Assembly (NCBI GenBank): GCA_018417955.1
Contig: JACTVC010000006.1
Coordinates: 806,001 to 870,000, forward strand
Length of the DNA stretch: 64,000 nt
From: Laccaria trichodermophora
Taxonomy: Eukaryota; Basidiomycota; Agaricomycetes; Agaricales; Hydnangiaceae
Reading direction: 5' to 3'
Position numbers and translations under genes: made by a program
The notes under the pieces: model-generated
Database searches by the model: none
Seen by the model: only the letters and a program-made list of their open reading frames with translations
Told to the model about the DNA's origin: nothing
Shown here: positions 12,260 through 22,560 of the stretch, piece after piece
Layout of the letters: the number at the start of each line of letters is the position of its first letter
How positions within the stretch are numbered: the stretch's first letter is position 1

Positions 12260-12600
12260 GCAGACTATATAGAAAAGTTTGTGGTGTTACCTTTTTGGAC
12301 AAGAAAAGTTAGTAGTGTCTGCTTTTTTAAACTACAAATGTTTGTAATGTCCACTTTTTCAGACTACAGAAGTTAGTAGTGTCCACTTTTTTCACTACAA
12401 AAGTTAGTAATGTCTGCCTTTTCAGACTACACAATTTAGTAGTGTCCACTTTTTCAGACTACAAAAGTCAGTAGTGTCCACTTTTCCATTACAACAGTCA
12501 ATAGTGTCCACTTTTTTTCATTACAACACTTTGTAGTGTCCACTTTTTTAGACTACAAAAGTTTGTAGACTGCTTTTCTAAAATATAATTTGTAGTGTCC
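12260..12600 (+). repeat. Diverged minisatellite in the fold-back loop
   Basis: About eight imperfect copies of a ~40-45 bp unit built around GACTACAAAAGTTAGTAGTG followed by TCCACTTTTT. Adjacent copies differ by several substitutions and small indels. The same ACTACAA words continue outward into the inverted arm near 12,120-12,250. Confidence 0.7.
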
Positions 12601-13007
12601 TTGACTGTGCATGGATCTTATCATTACTCCATCATTGGTTTTGACATCATGCCCAAGGTTGTCTTTCATCTCTTTTCATCTGAGAACCCACAATCCCATC
12701 TCTGACATCATTCAACCTTCTATCCATATGAGCAGCCAATGTTTTATGTCTGACTATAGACATCTTTGACTATCATTTCAAAGGTATAAATTCTGTCACA
12801 CCAGTGCAGCCTATCCTGTCTTTAAATATCATGATTAGCTGTCACTTTTTAAGCCCTCATCACAGTAAGTATCACAGGTAGCAAGAGTTAATGATAGAGG
12901 GCAGTTTGGTCTTCTCTTTGACTAGGATTCAGGTTGAAGACAGGGTGGAACTTGGCTGACATTTTCTATCATGACCTGACTTTGGGGTGAAATGTCATAA
13001 AATCTAC

Positions 13008-13102
13008 AAGGACCACTCAACTTATCATCCATCCAGTATTGTAACCCACTTCAAAGGACCACTCAACTTATCATCCATCCAGTATTGTAACTCACTTCAA
13101 AG
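13008..13102 (+). repeat. 46 bp tandem duplication in the fold-back loop
   Basis: Two near-identical copies of a 46 bp unit starting AAGGACCACTCAACTTATC; the second copy starts at 13,054 and differs by one base (CCCACTTC versus CTCACTTC). Confidence 0.85.
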
Positions 13103-13220
13103 TTGACTATTGTTAGAGCTAGGATGGTAGCTAGTAATATGAAAATACAGTACAGCCTCCATTGATGTGAAAAACAGACAAACTTGGGTATGATATCAAA
13201 ACCAATGATTTAGATTTGAC

Positions 13221-14448
13221 CTTTGGTAGTCTGTTAGTAAACATTGTAGTCTATCACAGACTTTGGTAGTCTACCAGAAATCTTTTGTAGTCTGTCAGTG
13301 TCAGTTTCTGTTTTTGGGTATGCACCTTCCTTTTTTGGTCAAATTTCCCACAATACAATAATTGTAGCCCCTTCTCATAGCTCTCTAAATGTGTTGAAAT
13401 CTCATTGTTTGGTGTTGTTTTTATGGAGAAAAACACAAAAAACAAAAAAGAAAAGCAGGTGGTGGAAAAAATCTCTAGCCTCATATCTTCACAATGGGAG
13501 CACTCTAGGACATAATTCAAACAGATTCTGGAAGCTACAGTGCAGGGCTTCAACTTTTGTTTTTTGACCATTTGGGGTAATGGGTCATGTGACCATCATG
13601 CCAACATCTGATTGGATGGACCCTGACAGGTAAAATGAAAGCACCAGAGATCCATATGAAATGTGCAATGAAATATCTATTGAAAGCACAGGGCATTAGT
13701 TATGAAAAGTGCAATGAAATTGCCTGAATTATTAATGAAATATCGCAATGAGAGGCCCCAACATTTCTAATGAAATATCTATTGAAAGTGCAGGGCATTA
13801 ATTATGAAAAGTGCAATGAAATCACCTGAATTATTAATGACAAATCCCAATGAAAGGCCCCAACATTCCTAATGAAATATCTATTGAAAGTGCAGGACAA
13901 TAGTTATGAAAAGCAATGAAATTGCCTGAAATAGTAATGAAAAATCACAATGAGAGTGCTCAACATTTCTAATGAAATATCTATTAAAAGCGCAGGGCAT
14001 TAGTTATGAAAAGCACAATGAAATCACCTGAATTATCAATGAAAAATTGCAATGAGAGGCCCCAACATTTCTAATGAAATATCTATTGAAAGCACAGGGC
14101 ATTAGTTATGAAAAGCACAATGAAATCACATGAGATATTAATGAAATATCCAATGAAAGTGTTGGGTATCTAAATGAAATTGCCAATGAGATCAATAATG
14201 AAATAACCCATACACTAATAATGAAAGAGCCTTAGGTTTTAATGAAAGTGCAATGAAGTTGCCATGGAAGGGTTATGAAATTGACAATGAAATCAGCAGG
14301 AAGACTTATGAAATATATCTCAAAACTTCCCCATAGTTTATGAAAAGTTCTGAGAATTATATGAATGAAATAGATAGGACATACTAATGAGATGCCTCTC
14401 ATAAACTTTGTGACAGTTCGTTTGAGATGACCATTGGCATTGCCATTG
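13221..14448 (-). repeat. Right inverted arm of fold-back element
   Basis: Reverse complement of 10,967-12,192, with only scattered single-base differences (for example CATTAGTATGTCC here versus CATTAGGATGTCC in the left arm). The near-identity over ~1.2 kb implies a recent origin or ongoing conversion between the arms. Confidence 0.85.
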
Positions 14449-14459
14449 ATTAATCATAA

Positions 14460-15370
14460 AAAGTGGTAGCCACCAGTCAAGACTGTACATTGGAGAGAGT
14501 GCGTACCCTCTCTCCATTCCCCGGCGTGTGTTCGTCGTGTCCTCCGTAGCTTCAGTGTTGAAGGGCACTGAGACGCTAGAGCCTTGCTGCGGTAGAGTGT
14601 CTTGTATTGAAGTGGCAGGAGAGGGGTTCTTTGAGGTCATTTTCAGCATAGGAGGATGAGACGTCAACTTCGGCCTTGGGATCAGAGATGATGGTTGGTG
14701 GGGGGGCTGCTCTCGCGTAAAAGGGGTCGACTTGTTTTTTGTCGAGGAGAAAGACGTAGTTGACGAAGAAGTAGTCCTCCTCCAAGGGGAATCAGATGAG
14801 CCAGGGGCAGGGGATGTAGCGGTTGTAGCCGAATCGGGTTTGCTAGAAGTCTTGGGAGCTCCAAAGGGTGTTGAAGAAAAGGCTGGTCTGGTCGAGGAAA
14901 ATGCGGGTCTACCCCCCCTTCCGACCACAGGGGGAGTCAGCTTTGAAGAACGGTGATCTGACAGGGTGTCGGCGTTTAGAAAGTTATGAGGGGTGTGGTA
15001 GTAGTATCAGAGAGAATAGATGAGGTTAGATCGTTGGCTAGATGGATCAACCGATCCCACAGTATCCACCTTTGTGGAACACTATTCGATGCTAGTGCTA
15101 CTCAGGTAGTGAGACAGCTGTTGGAGCACCTAGTGGACGATGCGGACAGAGGTGTGGAGACCCACAAAGTAGGTCTAGATGGCTAATGGATCAGACGCTC
15201 AGAGTCATGGAACATGACGGTTCACGATACCCATACTCCGATCTCCACAGACGGTCCCAATGGAGAGTGCTTTGATCGTTATGCTCAAGAGACGCTTCTA
15301 CCACGTATCACCTACTGCTTGGATGGAAGCTGTTAGTAGGGCTTTTGAATCCAAGGACTGCAAGTGATAT
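14460..15370 (-). mobile_element. Probable gag-side remnant of the interrupted gypsy element
   Basis: Minus-strand frames here are Ser/Pro/Thr-rich and lie upstream, in the same orientation, of the pol remnant on the other side of the fold-back element. One frame reads SGSSDSPWRRTT-like low-complexity sequence and another EEDYFFVNYVFLLDKKQVDP; neither is intact from a start codon to the protease. I infer a gag C-terminus from position and composition, not from a recognised motif. No zinc knuckle was found. Confidence 0.4.
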
Positions 15371-15582
15371 GGTGGTAAAGAGATAGATTGCCTCATGTAC
15401 TACATGAGGTGTATATACAAACTGATGATGTAAACATAACACGAAGCTGAAAGAAGTAGGTATAGCATAATACGAAGCTAGATGGTGTAGGCATATAGTG
15501 ATGAAGTTGGTAGATGTGGAACGGAGAGTGGAAAGTGTAAAACGTAAAGGGCAGAGAGTGACTCACGATACTGACATGCTAC

Positions 15583-15740
15583 ACTTAGAGTGGTGAACAT
15601 AGCAGATAGAAATGGGGTGTTGGTGAAAACAGACTTAGAGTGGTGAACATGACAGAGAGAAGTGGGGTGTTGGTGAAAACAACCTTAGAGTGGTGAACAT
15701 AGCAGATAGAAATGGGGTGTTGGTGAAAACAAACTTAGAT
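15583..15740 (+). repeat. 50 bp tandem repeat, three copies plus a partial
   Basis: Copies begin CTTAGAGTGGTGAACAT near 15,584, 15,634 and 15,684, with a partial CTTAGAT at 15,734, each ending GGGGTGTTGGTGAAAAC. The first and third copies are almost identical; the middle one carries GACAGAGAGAAG in place of AGCAGATAGAAA. Confidence 0.9.
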
Positions 15741-15849
15741 GAGTTTTGAGGGGAAAAAAAAAGCAGTGTACAAAATGATGAGAAACCTGCACCAAAAAAA
15801 CCAAGTTCTTTTTCTGAAACTGGGACCCCAGATACCCCATGACACTGAT

Positions 15850-16170
15850 AGGAAATTTTTAAGCTATGTGACAAGGCTGAAAGATTTTTTAGCAGTGTGA
15901 CATGCTTAGAACATATCCGAGCGATGTCACACCACTGAAACATTTCTTGCCACTCTGGCACACTTCAAATATTTCTGGCCAGTTTGACTTGACTCAAACA
16001 TTTCTTACCAGTCTGACACACTTCAAACATTTCTTACCAGTCTGAAACCCTTCAAATATTTCTGACCACTTTGACTTGGCTAGGATATTTTTGAACACAA
16101 TATATCTACTCAAACATTTCTGGTCACAATATTAAAGGTCAAACATTTTCTACCTGATCCAATATTATAT
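15850..16170 (+). repeat. 29 bp degenerate tandem array, about eleven copies
   Basis: The word CATTTCT or a near match recurs with a strict 29 bp period at 15,941, 15,970, 15,999, 16,028, 16,057, 16,086, 16,115 and 16,144, with weaker copies upstream at 15,912 and 15,883. The core is CATTTCTTACCAGTCTGACA. Copies differ by several substitutions but almost no indels, which is unusual for such an old-looking array. No gene overlaps it. Confidence 0.75.
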
Positions 16171-16863
16171 TTTTTCCCAAGGCAAGAAAAATAAATGGCT
16201 GAAGAACCTATTAGCCTGGATATATACCTATATGTTTCAAGGCTAATAGCTTGTTCAAGGTGGGTGACTGAAGTGGTTGAGGGAGTCTGTTGAGGGAGAA
16301 TAACCGAGAAAATGACTTGCCTCACGTCAGAGCTGGGGTTTGCTAAAGCTCTTGTCATAGCCATCTATGAGAACAATGCCTGCTTGATGGCGCCTTCCAG
16401 TTGCTCAACGAGGTAATGCCTGCCGAGTATTGTTTGGGTATGTTGAGCATGGCCGCATCCCTAGGTAGAAAGATGTCAGGACTTAAGGGAGGGAAAGAGA
16501 AGGGAAGGAGAGGACTTTGGCGAGGTTGGAAGATGGTGATCAAGAGTGAAAAATTGCCAAACATGGTAAATATTCGGAACGTGACAGCGTGACCTGCCCT
16601 TTACGATATCTCTTAAATGTTACAGGTGGTCTTATTGCAAAGCTATCAGATACCAAAATTGCCATAAAAGGTAAAGATATCTTTGACATATCTCCGTCAT
16701 CAAAATTTATAATAATGCTGATCATTACATTGGAAAAGATATTGAAGAAAGTATTTTAAATATCTTTCCTGATATATCTGACCAAGAAAAAGTGTAAAAT
16801 CTATTAATTTCTACACCGTTTTTTCATATTTTATCCACCATTTGCATAAGCCAATGCCTGCAG
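16171..16863. other. No recognisable gene
   Basis: Several short frames of 60-84 codons occur on both strands but none has a conserved motif or plausible splice continuation. AT-rich sequence follows from about 16,600. Confidence 0.4.
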
Positions 16864-16990
16864 TGACAAATGAATCATTTTTGCTTATTGTTTGTGTATC
16901 TGACAGATCCTTTATTTCAATTCAATTGAAGGATTTGTTCACAATATCTGTCTCCAGTTCAAACAATAAGCAAAAATTATTTGTTTGTCA
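16864..16990. repeat. 127 bp fold-back (MITE-like) sequence
   Basis: Starts TGACAAATGAATCATTTTTG and ends with an imperfect reverse complement finishing TTGTTTGTCA. The shared core TTTTTGCTTATTGTTTG is followed inward by a looser inverted match and a small palindrome TTCAATTCAATTGAA at the centre. No clear target duplication was found. Confidence 0.7.
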
Positions 16991-17145
16991 AACAATCTGT
17001 CAATGAATTTGTTCAAGTGCCCAATTGTCCAATGTTTGAGGTGATAGCTCAAAATACACAACATTTTTACAAATCAAAAACTGTTCCTTCCATCCACCTC
17101 AGTGTCCCAGCACCAAAAAAAAAGCGAAATTGGCGTCTACTCATG

Positions 17146-18249
17146 CTACTCATGAGTGTCACGAAGTGAACGACCAGTGTGCCTTTGGCTAACGCTGCGA
17201 GAACGCAAGCGAGTGGAAAGCGGTCCATCGGGTACTGGTGGTCTAGTATCTATCCTTGAAACAGCCGAGGATGAAAGACATGGATTGTGCAAGGTGGCGC
17301 GTTTCTGGGATAGAGTCGTCTTCGACCGAGCACTGGCAACCTCTGAACGCAGCTGACGAAGACGGTCAATCGCGTTATGATCTTGTTCCAAAATGTGCGC
17401 AGGCAGAGGGGGCACAGGAGGGACGGGAGTAAAGTTCCTCTTAACAATATGACTACGTGGGCGCGGAGCTGCCGATTCCAAGATGTGAGTTGGGAGCTCT
17501 GAACATGGCGCGGTGGGAAGCATCTTGGGATTCCAACCCAATATAGCTGGGGAACTGGGGTAACGCTTATGGATACGCCGATATGGGGGTGGATGCGGCT
17601 TGCCATCGGCCACAGTGGTCTTACGAACAAGGCTAATCGAACTGCGAACCGGAGGTGAAAGTTGCAGAGCGATGTTTTGCGACGTAGGACTGCTACCAGG
17701 AGACGCTGGGATAGGAATATGTATCGGCGACATCTGGACTTCCGGCAACTGGAAAATGGGCGACAAGGCTGGCATCGTTTGGCGTTTTGCAGCCCGTTTG
17801 GCCAAAGGTTGGATGGAGAGACGCGCTAGGACTTTGCTAAATGCCTTTGAAGACCTTGAAGCTCGTTTGGGAATGGTAGGGTGGACCTTCTTCAACTTCT
17901 TCCTGTTGCCCTCTCGCACCTTGGCTTCTTTCCATTTGTTGTATTCCGTTGTTAATGAGTCCTCCGAGGCCTCCGGCGTAAGGAGATGGCTGCTAGACGG
18001 CGAGGTTGTCATCCCCGCAGGGTCGACAGGGTGTGAGGATTGTATAGGTGTCGTCGACGTGAGTGAGCCCTCATCAGATTTCTGCTCCTCCCATTCGACG
18101 CTGGGGCTGAACGCCATTGCGTACCGCTTTACATCAGTTTTGACCGGTGGGGGCGGAGACCTCCATGAATCTTGACTGTAGACACTCGAAGTGGAGATCG
18201 CGCTGCTCTTGGGTTGTGTGTCAGTTGACATAGCAACATTCGACGGCAT
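17146..18249 (-). CDS. Hypothetical Ser/Pro-rich basic protein (367 aa)
   Basis: One uninterrupted 367-codon frame. The protein is rich in Ser, Pro, Arg and Lys and looks mostly disordered. Visible pieces: an N-terminal Ser/Thr-rich segment with SPPPPVKTDVKRYAMAFSPS (~30-50), a basic patch EGNRKKLKKVHPTIPKRASR (~115-135), repeated short SP and PP motifs, and an Arg-rich C-terminus (RLRSRSVSQRHTGR). There is no membrane segment and no domain I recognise. The length of the open frame in sequence of ordinary base composition is the main support. It could be a fungal-specific regulatory or signalling protein, but no function can be given. It lies 411 bp from the left end of the DIRS-like element. 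Confidence 0.6.
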   Translation of the reverse strand: MPSNVAMSTDTQPKSSAISTSSVYSQDSWRSPPPPVKTDVKRYAMAFSPSVEWEEQKSDEGSLTSTTPIQSSHPVDPAGMTTSPSSSHLLTPEASEDSLTTEYNKWKEAKVREGNRKKLKKVHPTIPKRASRSSKAFSKVLARLSIQPLAKRAAKRQTMPALSPIFQLPEVQMSPIHIPIPASPGSSPTSQNIALQLSPPVRSSISLVRKTTVADGKPHPPPYRRIHKRYPSSPAILGWNPKMLPTAPCSELPTHILESAAPRPRSHIVKRNFTPVPPVPPLPAHILEQDHNAIDRLRQLRSEVASARSKTTLSQKRATLHNPCLSSSAVSRIDTRPPVPDGPLSTRLRSRSVSQRHTGRSLRDTHE

Positions 18250-18659
18250 TGCGCTCGCGGTCCATAGTGTAGAGGAGACGTCTGATGACGAAAGCTAATA
18301 TGAAGGCGATTAACTCTTAAAGTGGGGTCATATCGTAGAACATGCCTGGCCATAATCCGCCTGGTTCCTCAGGTCGGTTTGCACTCGGAAGAGAAGAGAC
18401 CTCTGCGCGACCAGCAGCGATAAAGAGAGGCTCAGACGTTGTGCATTGTGCCGCACAATTCCTTTGGTATATGGGAAATCCATGGAGCTGAGTGTTGTCG
18501 AGGTGGGCGACCGGCGTCCTGTTCGTTAGAGTCCTGACTCTGAGGTAGACCAGCTGCCAAGAAATGACCTGACATCTTCTCTGTTGTTTGGCAAAACCTG
18601 TGATATGACCTGATCCCGCCCTTGGCCGACGTCGAAAAATTCGGGCATCACATCTCAAG
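18250..18659. other. Intergenic, nothing recognised
   Basis: About 400 bp between the hypothetical gene and the left repeat of the retroelement. It should hold the promoter of the minus-strand gene; I see no convincing motif. Confidence 0.4.
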
Positions 18660-18724
18660 TCCAACCACAGGACTGCTGGTGATTGGTTGGTGAGCAAAAT
18701 AAGGAAAGAACCCTCCAAGCATCT
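18660..18724 (+). repeat. Left 65 bp direct repeat of DIRS-like element
   Basis: Starts TCCAACCACAGGACTGCTGG and ends CCCTCCAAGCATCT. It is identical over all 65 positions to 24,544-24,608, with different sequence immediately outside both copies, as expected for a split direct repeat. Confidence 0.9.
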
Positions 18725-18821
18725 CCTTGTCCTTCAAATTATCGTTCTGACGCGGTAAAAAGAGTCCCTCCACTTCAGTGAATTTTTTGAATTTTTTCAA
18801 CTGTTTTTCCTCAACTTTGCG

Positions 18822-20297
18822 ATGGCCGACACTCCCCAATCCTCTCAAACCGCCGCTACTGCTGGAAGCTCTCAGACGGCTACTACGCCTCTTTCTCAGA
18901 CAGCTGCTACACCTGCTTCTCAGACAGCGGCTACCCTTGACTCTTTTGTTGCAGCCCCCCGCGTTCCTCGTACCCATACTTCACCGGCTATCATTACAAC
19001 GCTCAAGAACCTTCCTCTGCTATCTCTTCTCCAGATGAACAAAGACATCGAAGAAAAAAATGCGGTGAGGTCTCGGAAGACTTTCAACCACATCTTGAAC
19101 CCTACCGCCCATCCGGAGCCCGGATCTGACGAGGCTTCTCTGATTTCCCTTGATGAGGCTGATTTGAACCGCTTCCGCATCCCTTCTTTTGCGGCTTCAT
19201 TCCCTAACTTGATCTATGCTAAACTTGCTAAATGGATGGCTGATGAGGAGATTAAAGAAAAGTCGAAAATCAAGAGGAAGACTAATGACGACGTTAAGCC
19301 GTCTGCCGAAGACGCTAGGATTGCGAAGCGGCGCTGCATGAACGGCCAAAAAATGGTGCCTTGGGTTGTTGGGGTCCCATGGCACGCTACCTTTCCTCAG
19401 AGCCTCTTTGACACTGAAATCTGCATTGCCGTACCTCTGCCTTTCTTTCTTAATAAGAATCTCAACATCTTGAATGTCGAGGCTTCTACGTTACCCACAA
19501 CGAAGACTAATCCGAATCCCGGTGAGACGAAGGGAACTGTTATTCTCGATATCGAAAAACTCTCTCTGCGCTTTGGGAAGGAACTCTCATTGTCTTGTAG
19601 TCAATGGACAGAGGCTGCCGGTAACATGTATCTTTTCCAGAAAGAACGTGACGAGGAAGGGACTGGAGAGGCTCATAGCAATTGGTATAACGACCATTTT
19701 TGCTTCTACACTGCTCAAGATACTAAAGACAACCTCTACGATGCCTGGAAGGCTGATGAGCTGAAGTTCCGTCAGGAACATTGGGCGAAATATGGTGAAT
19801 TCAACGCTGCTCGGTACTACCAGGCCTACAAGCTCTCCGAGAAGCAGCGTGAAATGATGGCTGACATTCGTGGGATGATTGCGTCTGAGCCCACCAAGAC
19901 TCCTCTCAGTGCGACGCTTGGGAAGCTCACACCACGACTCACCCCTCGCTCTTCTCAGACACGTCCCTCCCAGCCCTTTTCGTCAGGCAGTGGCAAGTCT
20001 TCCTCCTCGACGCCCGACTGCCTTATCTGTGCTGAGCGAGGCCACGACGCAACACAACACGCCGATAGCACCGTACTCGTCAAGTTCAAAGCCGACGGCA
20101 AGGCAGTATGGTCAAAGTACAGCGACCACAACCTCCTCAGTCCTGACAACCGCGTCATCTGTATCAGCTGGAACCTTAGAGGCGACCGCGGACACCCATG
20201 CTCTCACAAAGACGAACGCGCCCACCTTTGTTCCTTCTGTGGCAGCAAACGTCACCATGCCTTCTCGTGGACTTGCCGTTCGCGACCCTCAAACTGA
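18822..20297 (+). CDS. Gag-like ORF1 of the DIRS-like element (491 aa)
   Basis: A 491-codon frame beginning MADTPQSSQT. The N-terminus is a Thr/Ala/Gln-rich low-complexity stretch, the middle is charged and globular, and the C-terminus carries two metal-binding-like motifs: CLICAERGHDATQH (CX2CX4HX4H, ~residue 405) and CSFCGSKRHHAFSWTC (CX2CX4HX6C, ~residue 472). By position it is the structural/nucleic-acid-binding protein of the element. Its 3' end overlaps the RT frame by about 40 nt in another phase, so the RT is probably reached by reinitiation, frameshifting or a separate mRNA. Confidence 0.8.
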   Translation: MADTPQSSQTAATAGSSQTATTPLSQTAATPASQTAATLDSFVAAPRVPRTHTSPAIITTLKNLPLLSLLQMNKDIEEKNAVRSRKTFNHILNPTAHPEPGSDEASLISLDEADLNRFRIPSFAASFPNLIYAKLAKWMADEEIKEKSKIKRKTNDDVKPSAEDARIAKRRCMNGQKMVPWVVGVPWHATFPQSLFDTEICIAVPLPFFLNKNLNILNVEASTLPTTKTNPNPGETKGTVILDIEKLSLRFGKELSLSCSQWTEAAGNMYLFQKERDEEGTGEAHSNWYNDHFCFYTAQDTKDNLYDAWKADELKFRQEHWAKYGEFNAARYYQAYKLSEKQREMMADIRGMIASEPTKTPLSATLGKLTPRLTPRSSQTRPSQPFSSGSGKSSSSTPDCLICAERGHDATQHADSTVLVKFKADGKAVWSKYSDHNLLSPDNRVICISWNLRGDRGHPCSHKDERAHLCSFCGSKRHHAFSWTCRSRPSN

Positions 20298-22560
20298 GGC
20301 TTTTGTCCAGGCATCGCTTTCTCTGCATCTTCCTTATTCTGACTTCTCCTCCTCAATTATCCCTCGTCCCCCCTTGAATTGCACCTCTTCTGAGGAATCT
20401 CTTCTTTTCCACAGAATCCTGCACCCATATCATCCCGACGCCTTCGCGTTCTTACTGCGCAAACATGACCTTCTCAAAAGCTATCCCCTCCTCCCCTTCA
20501 ATCTGCGCTTTGGCTTCCCTATCGGGCACATGCCTGATCTCTCTCAGACCGTTATCATGCCTAACAACCCTTCTATCCTTTCTTACCCCGACACCGTCGC
20601 CGACTACCTTACTAAAGAAGTCAAAGCCGGCAGACTTTCAGGCCCGTTTTCCCGACAAGTTGCAGAGCGGATTCTGCGTGGCCCCTTTCAGTCCTCATCC
20701 CTTATCGTCTCTGTTCAGCCACAAGAACCTGGGGTACACGACAAATTGAGGGTTTGCCAACACCTTTCAAAGGCTTCCAAGATTCACGCTTCCGTTAATT
20801 CATACATCCGCAAGGATGACTTCCCTACGCGTTTTGACACCGCATCCAAAGTGGCTGACATCGTGAGTATCTCTCTATTCTGTTCCTTTCCCCACCTTTC
20901 TTCCTTCTTCTTATGCATCTCCTTTGCGTTTCGTGCGTGGAGATGCTTTCTTACTAGCGCTGGTCTTGTGCCCAGTCGCTCCTTGGGTATTTTTGCTTCA
21001 TGCAAGTTACCTATTTTCTGTATCATCCTTTCTCTTCCGTGCCGCTGGCACGATGATTATCTTCCACGTGTTGAGCGTGATGATCCCTCTTCCGTGCATT
21101 GAGCGCGATGACTCCTCTTCCACACGTCGAGTGTGATGATTATCTTCCATGCGTCGAGCGTGATGACATCTCTGTGCATTGGCGGCAATGATGCTGCATG
21201 TATCATGCTTCAGAGTCATCACATATGTTATAGGCTGCGCCTATCACTTCGCTTTTGCTGTGTCTTGTACATCATCAATGATCATCTTATCCTTATCTTC
21301 TTGCTGTATCTAACTCTCTTTTCTGTACATCTTGCTCATGTCCCTTTGATCTTTGTACAGATTTCTCATGCACCTCCTGGAACGCAGGCATGCACTCTCG
21401 ATATTAAAAAGTTCCATCGCACGTGCCCCGTTCTTCCATCCCACAAACCTTGGCTTGTCGTCCAAGGGACTTCGGACGATTTCTTTATTAATCATGCTCA
21501 CCCATTCGGAGCCGCTTGCGCCAGCAGTAATGCTGGCATGATTGCGAATGCCGTCGTCGATATTTGGAGAGCCGAAGGTGTTTTCCCAGTGCCGAAATAT
21601 GAAGATGATTTGAAAGCCTTTCGATTCCCTTCACCTTCGGGTTCCTTCATCGATGGGGATTTCCGCTATGACTACGATCGCGACGAGATGCTTCGCCGTA
21701 TTTCTTCTTTAGGAGTGCCTTGGCATGATGAGAAGGGTGACGAACGGTTCTCCTTCGTCACGACTTTCATCGGATTTCTTTGGGACATTCCTCGGAAGCT
21801 TGTTAGCTTGCCAGAGGGAAAGAGAAACAAATTCCACCAGCGCGTCCTTCAATTTCTGATTGACTTTGAAGGCCGACCTTGTCATTTACGCGATGTTGAA
21901 AAGATTCATGGATCTCTTTGTCACATCGCCTTTGTTTATCTAGATGGTCGCTCTCATCTACCTTCCCTCTCCAACTTCGCGTCTACCTTCCATGGTGACG
22001 AATTCCTTACAAAGTATCCTCCGCACTCTCTGATCACTGACTTGAAGTGGTGGTTAGTCAAGCTCACCTTACGTGGTGTATCCCGATCCCTTCACCCTCT
22101 TGGTCCTTTATCTGACCTTGGGCTCTACGTTGATGCTTCCACATCATGGGGCATTGGAATTATCATTGACGGCGAATGGGCTGCTTTCCAGCTCTCTTCC
22201 TCTTGGAAAATTGAAGGTCGAGATATTTGCTGGCTCGAGACTGTGGCTATTGAGCTTCTTGCTCTTTTCTTGGAGTACAGGGGTCTTCGAGATGCTCACC
22301 TACTCGTGCATTCTGATAATCAAGGCACTATTGGTGCTCTGGATAAAGGCCGTAGTGGTAATATCCATCTTAACCTTGCAGTTCGTCGTACGCATCTCAT
22401 CCTTATGGCTACATCTCTCGTCTTTAAAACTGTCTACATTGAGTCTCAAGCTAATCCAGCTGATCCTATCTCGCGCGGGGAACCAGGACCTGCTGGGAAG
22501 CAAATCTTCCCATCTTTCAAGCTCCCTGATGAGCTTTCCTCTTGTTTTCTTCATGCCTAG
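20257..22560 (+). CDS. Reverse transcriptase-RNase H of the DIRS-like element, with a 498 bp intron
   Basis: Exons 20,257-20,862 and 21,361-22,560 join in phase 0 across a GTGAGT...ACAG intron. The joined RT reads through its motif A (CTLDIKKFHRTCPV), motif B (PFGAACASSNAG) and motif C (KYEDDLKAF, i.e. YEDD in place of the usual YxDD spellings). RNase H follows with LGLYVDASTSWGIG, WLETVAIELLAL, VHSDNQGTIGALD and NPADPISRG, supplying the expected D-E-D-D carboxylates. The start ATG at 20,257 is the nearest one to the homologous region; the frame is open further upstream to 19,879, so the true start is uncertain. The stop codon overlaps the recombinase start (ATGCCTAG). Confidence 0.85.
20863..21360 (+). 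other. 498 bp intron in the RT gene
   Basis: Bounded by GTGAGT and TTTGTACAG; removing it joins VADI to ISHAPPGTQAC in phase 0 and restores a complete RT. It is roughly ten times the length of the other introns in the window and contains a minisatellite. Confidence 0.8.
21045..21185 (+). repeat. 27-28 bp minisatellite inside the RT intron
   Basis: Four to five copies of a unit of the form GATGATTATCTTCCACGTGT followed by TGAGCGT. The units vary mainly in the third quarter (GTGCATTGAGCGC, ACACGTCGAGTGT, ATGCGTCGAGCGT). A decayed further copy follows. Confidence 0.8.

Larger units (their letters stand above)
10967..14448. mobile_element. 3.48 kb fold-back element with ~1.23 kb inverted arms
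   Basis: Left arm 10,967-12,192 and right arm 13,221-14,448 are near-identical reverse complements: a 315 bp stretch translates identically on both arms, and only scattered single-base differences are seen near the ends. The ends begin CAATGGCAATGCCAATGG. The 1.03 kb loop has no plausible gene. Flanking sequence on the left is gypsy protease-RT and on the right a gag-like remnant in the same orientation, so the element appears to have inserted into a gypsy copy. The flanks ATTTATGATAAAA (left) and ATTAATCATAAAA (right) match at 11 of 13 positions and may be a diverged target duplication, though the AT-rich palindromic sequence makes that uncertain. No transposase is present, so it would be non-autonomous. 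Confidence 0.85.

Noticed and set aside
15583..16170. Evenly spaced repeats considered as a CRISPR array
   Set aside because: The repeats are directly adjacent tandem units without unique spacers, and the genome is eukaryotic.
17600..18175. 191-codon plus-strand frame opposite the 17,146-18,249 gene
   Set aside because: Shorter than the minus-strand frame and its composition is the expected shadow of a Ser/Arg-rich gene.
22073..22552. Upstream extension of the recombinase frame over the RNase H region
   Set aside because: It is a shadow of RT-RNase H; homology to a recombinase begins only after the stop-start overlap at 22,553.
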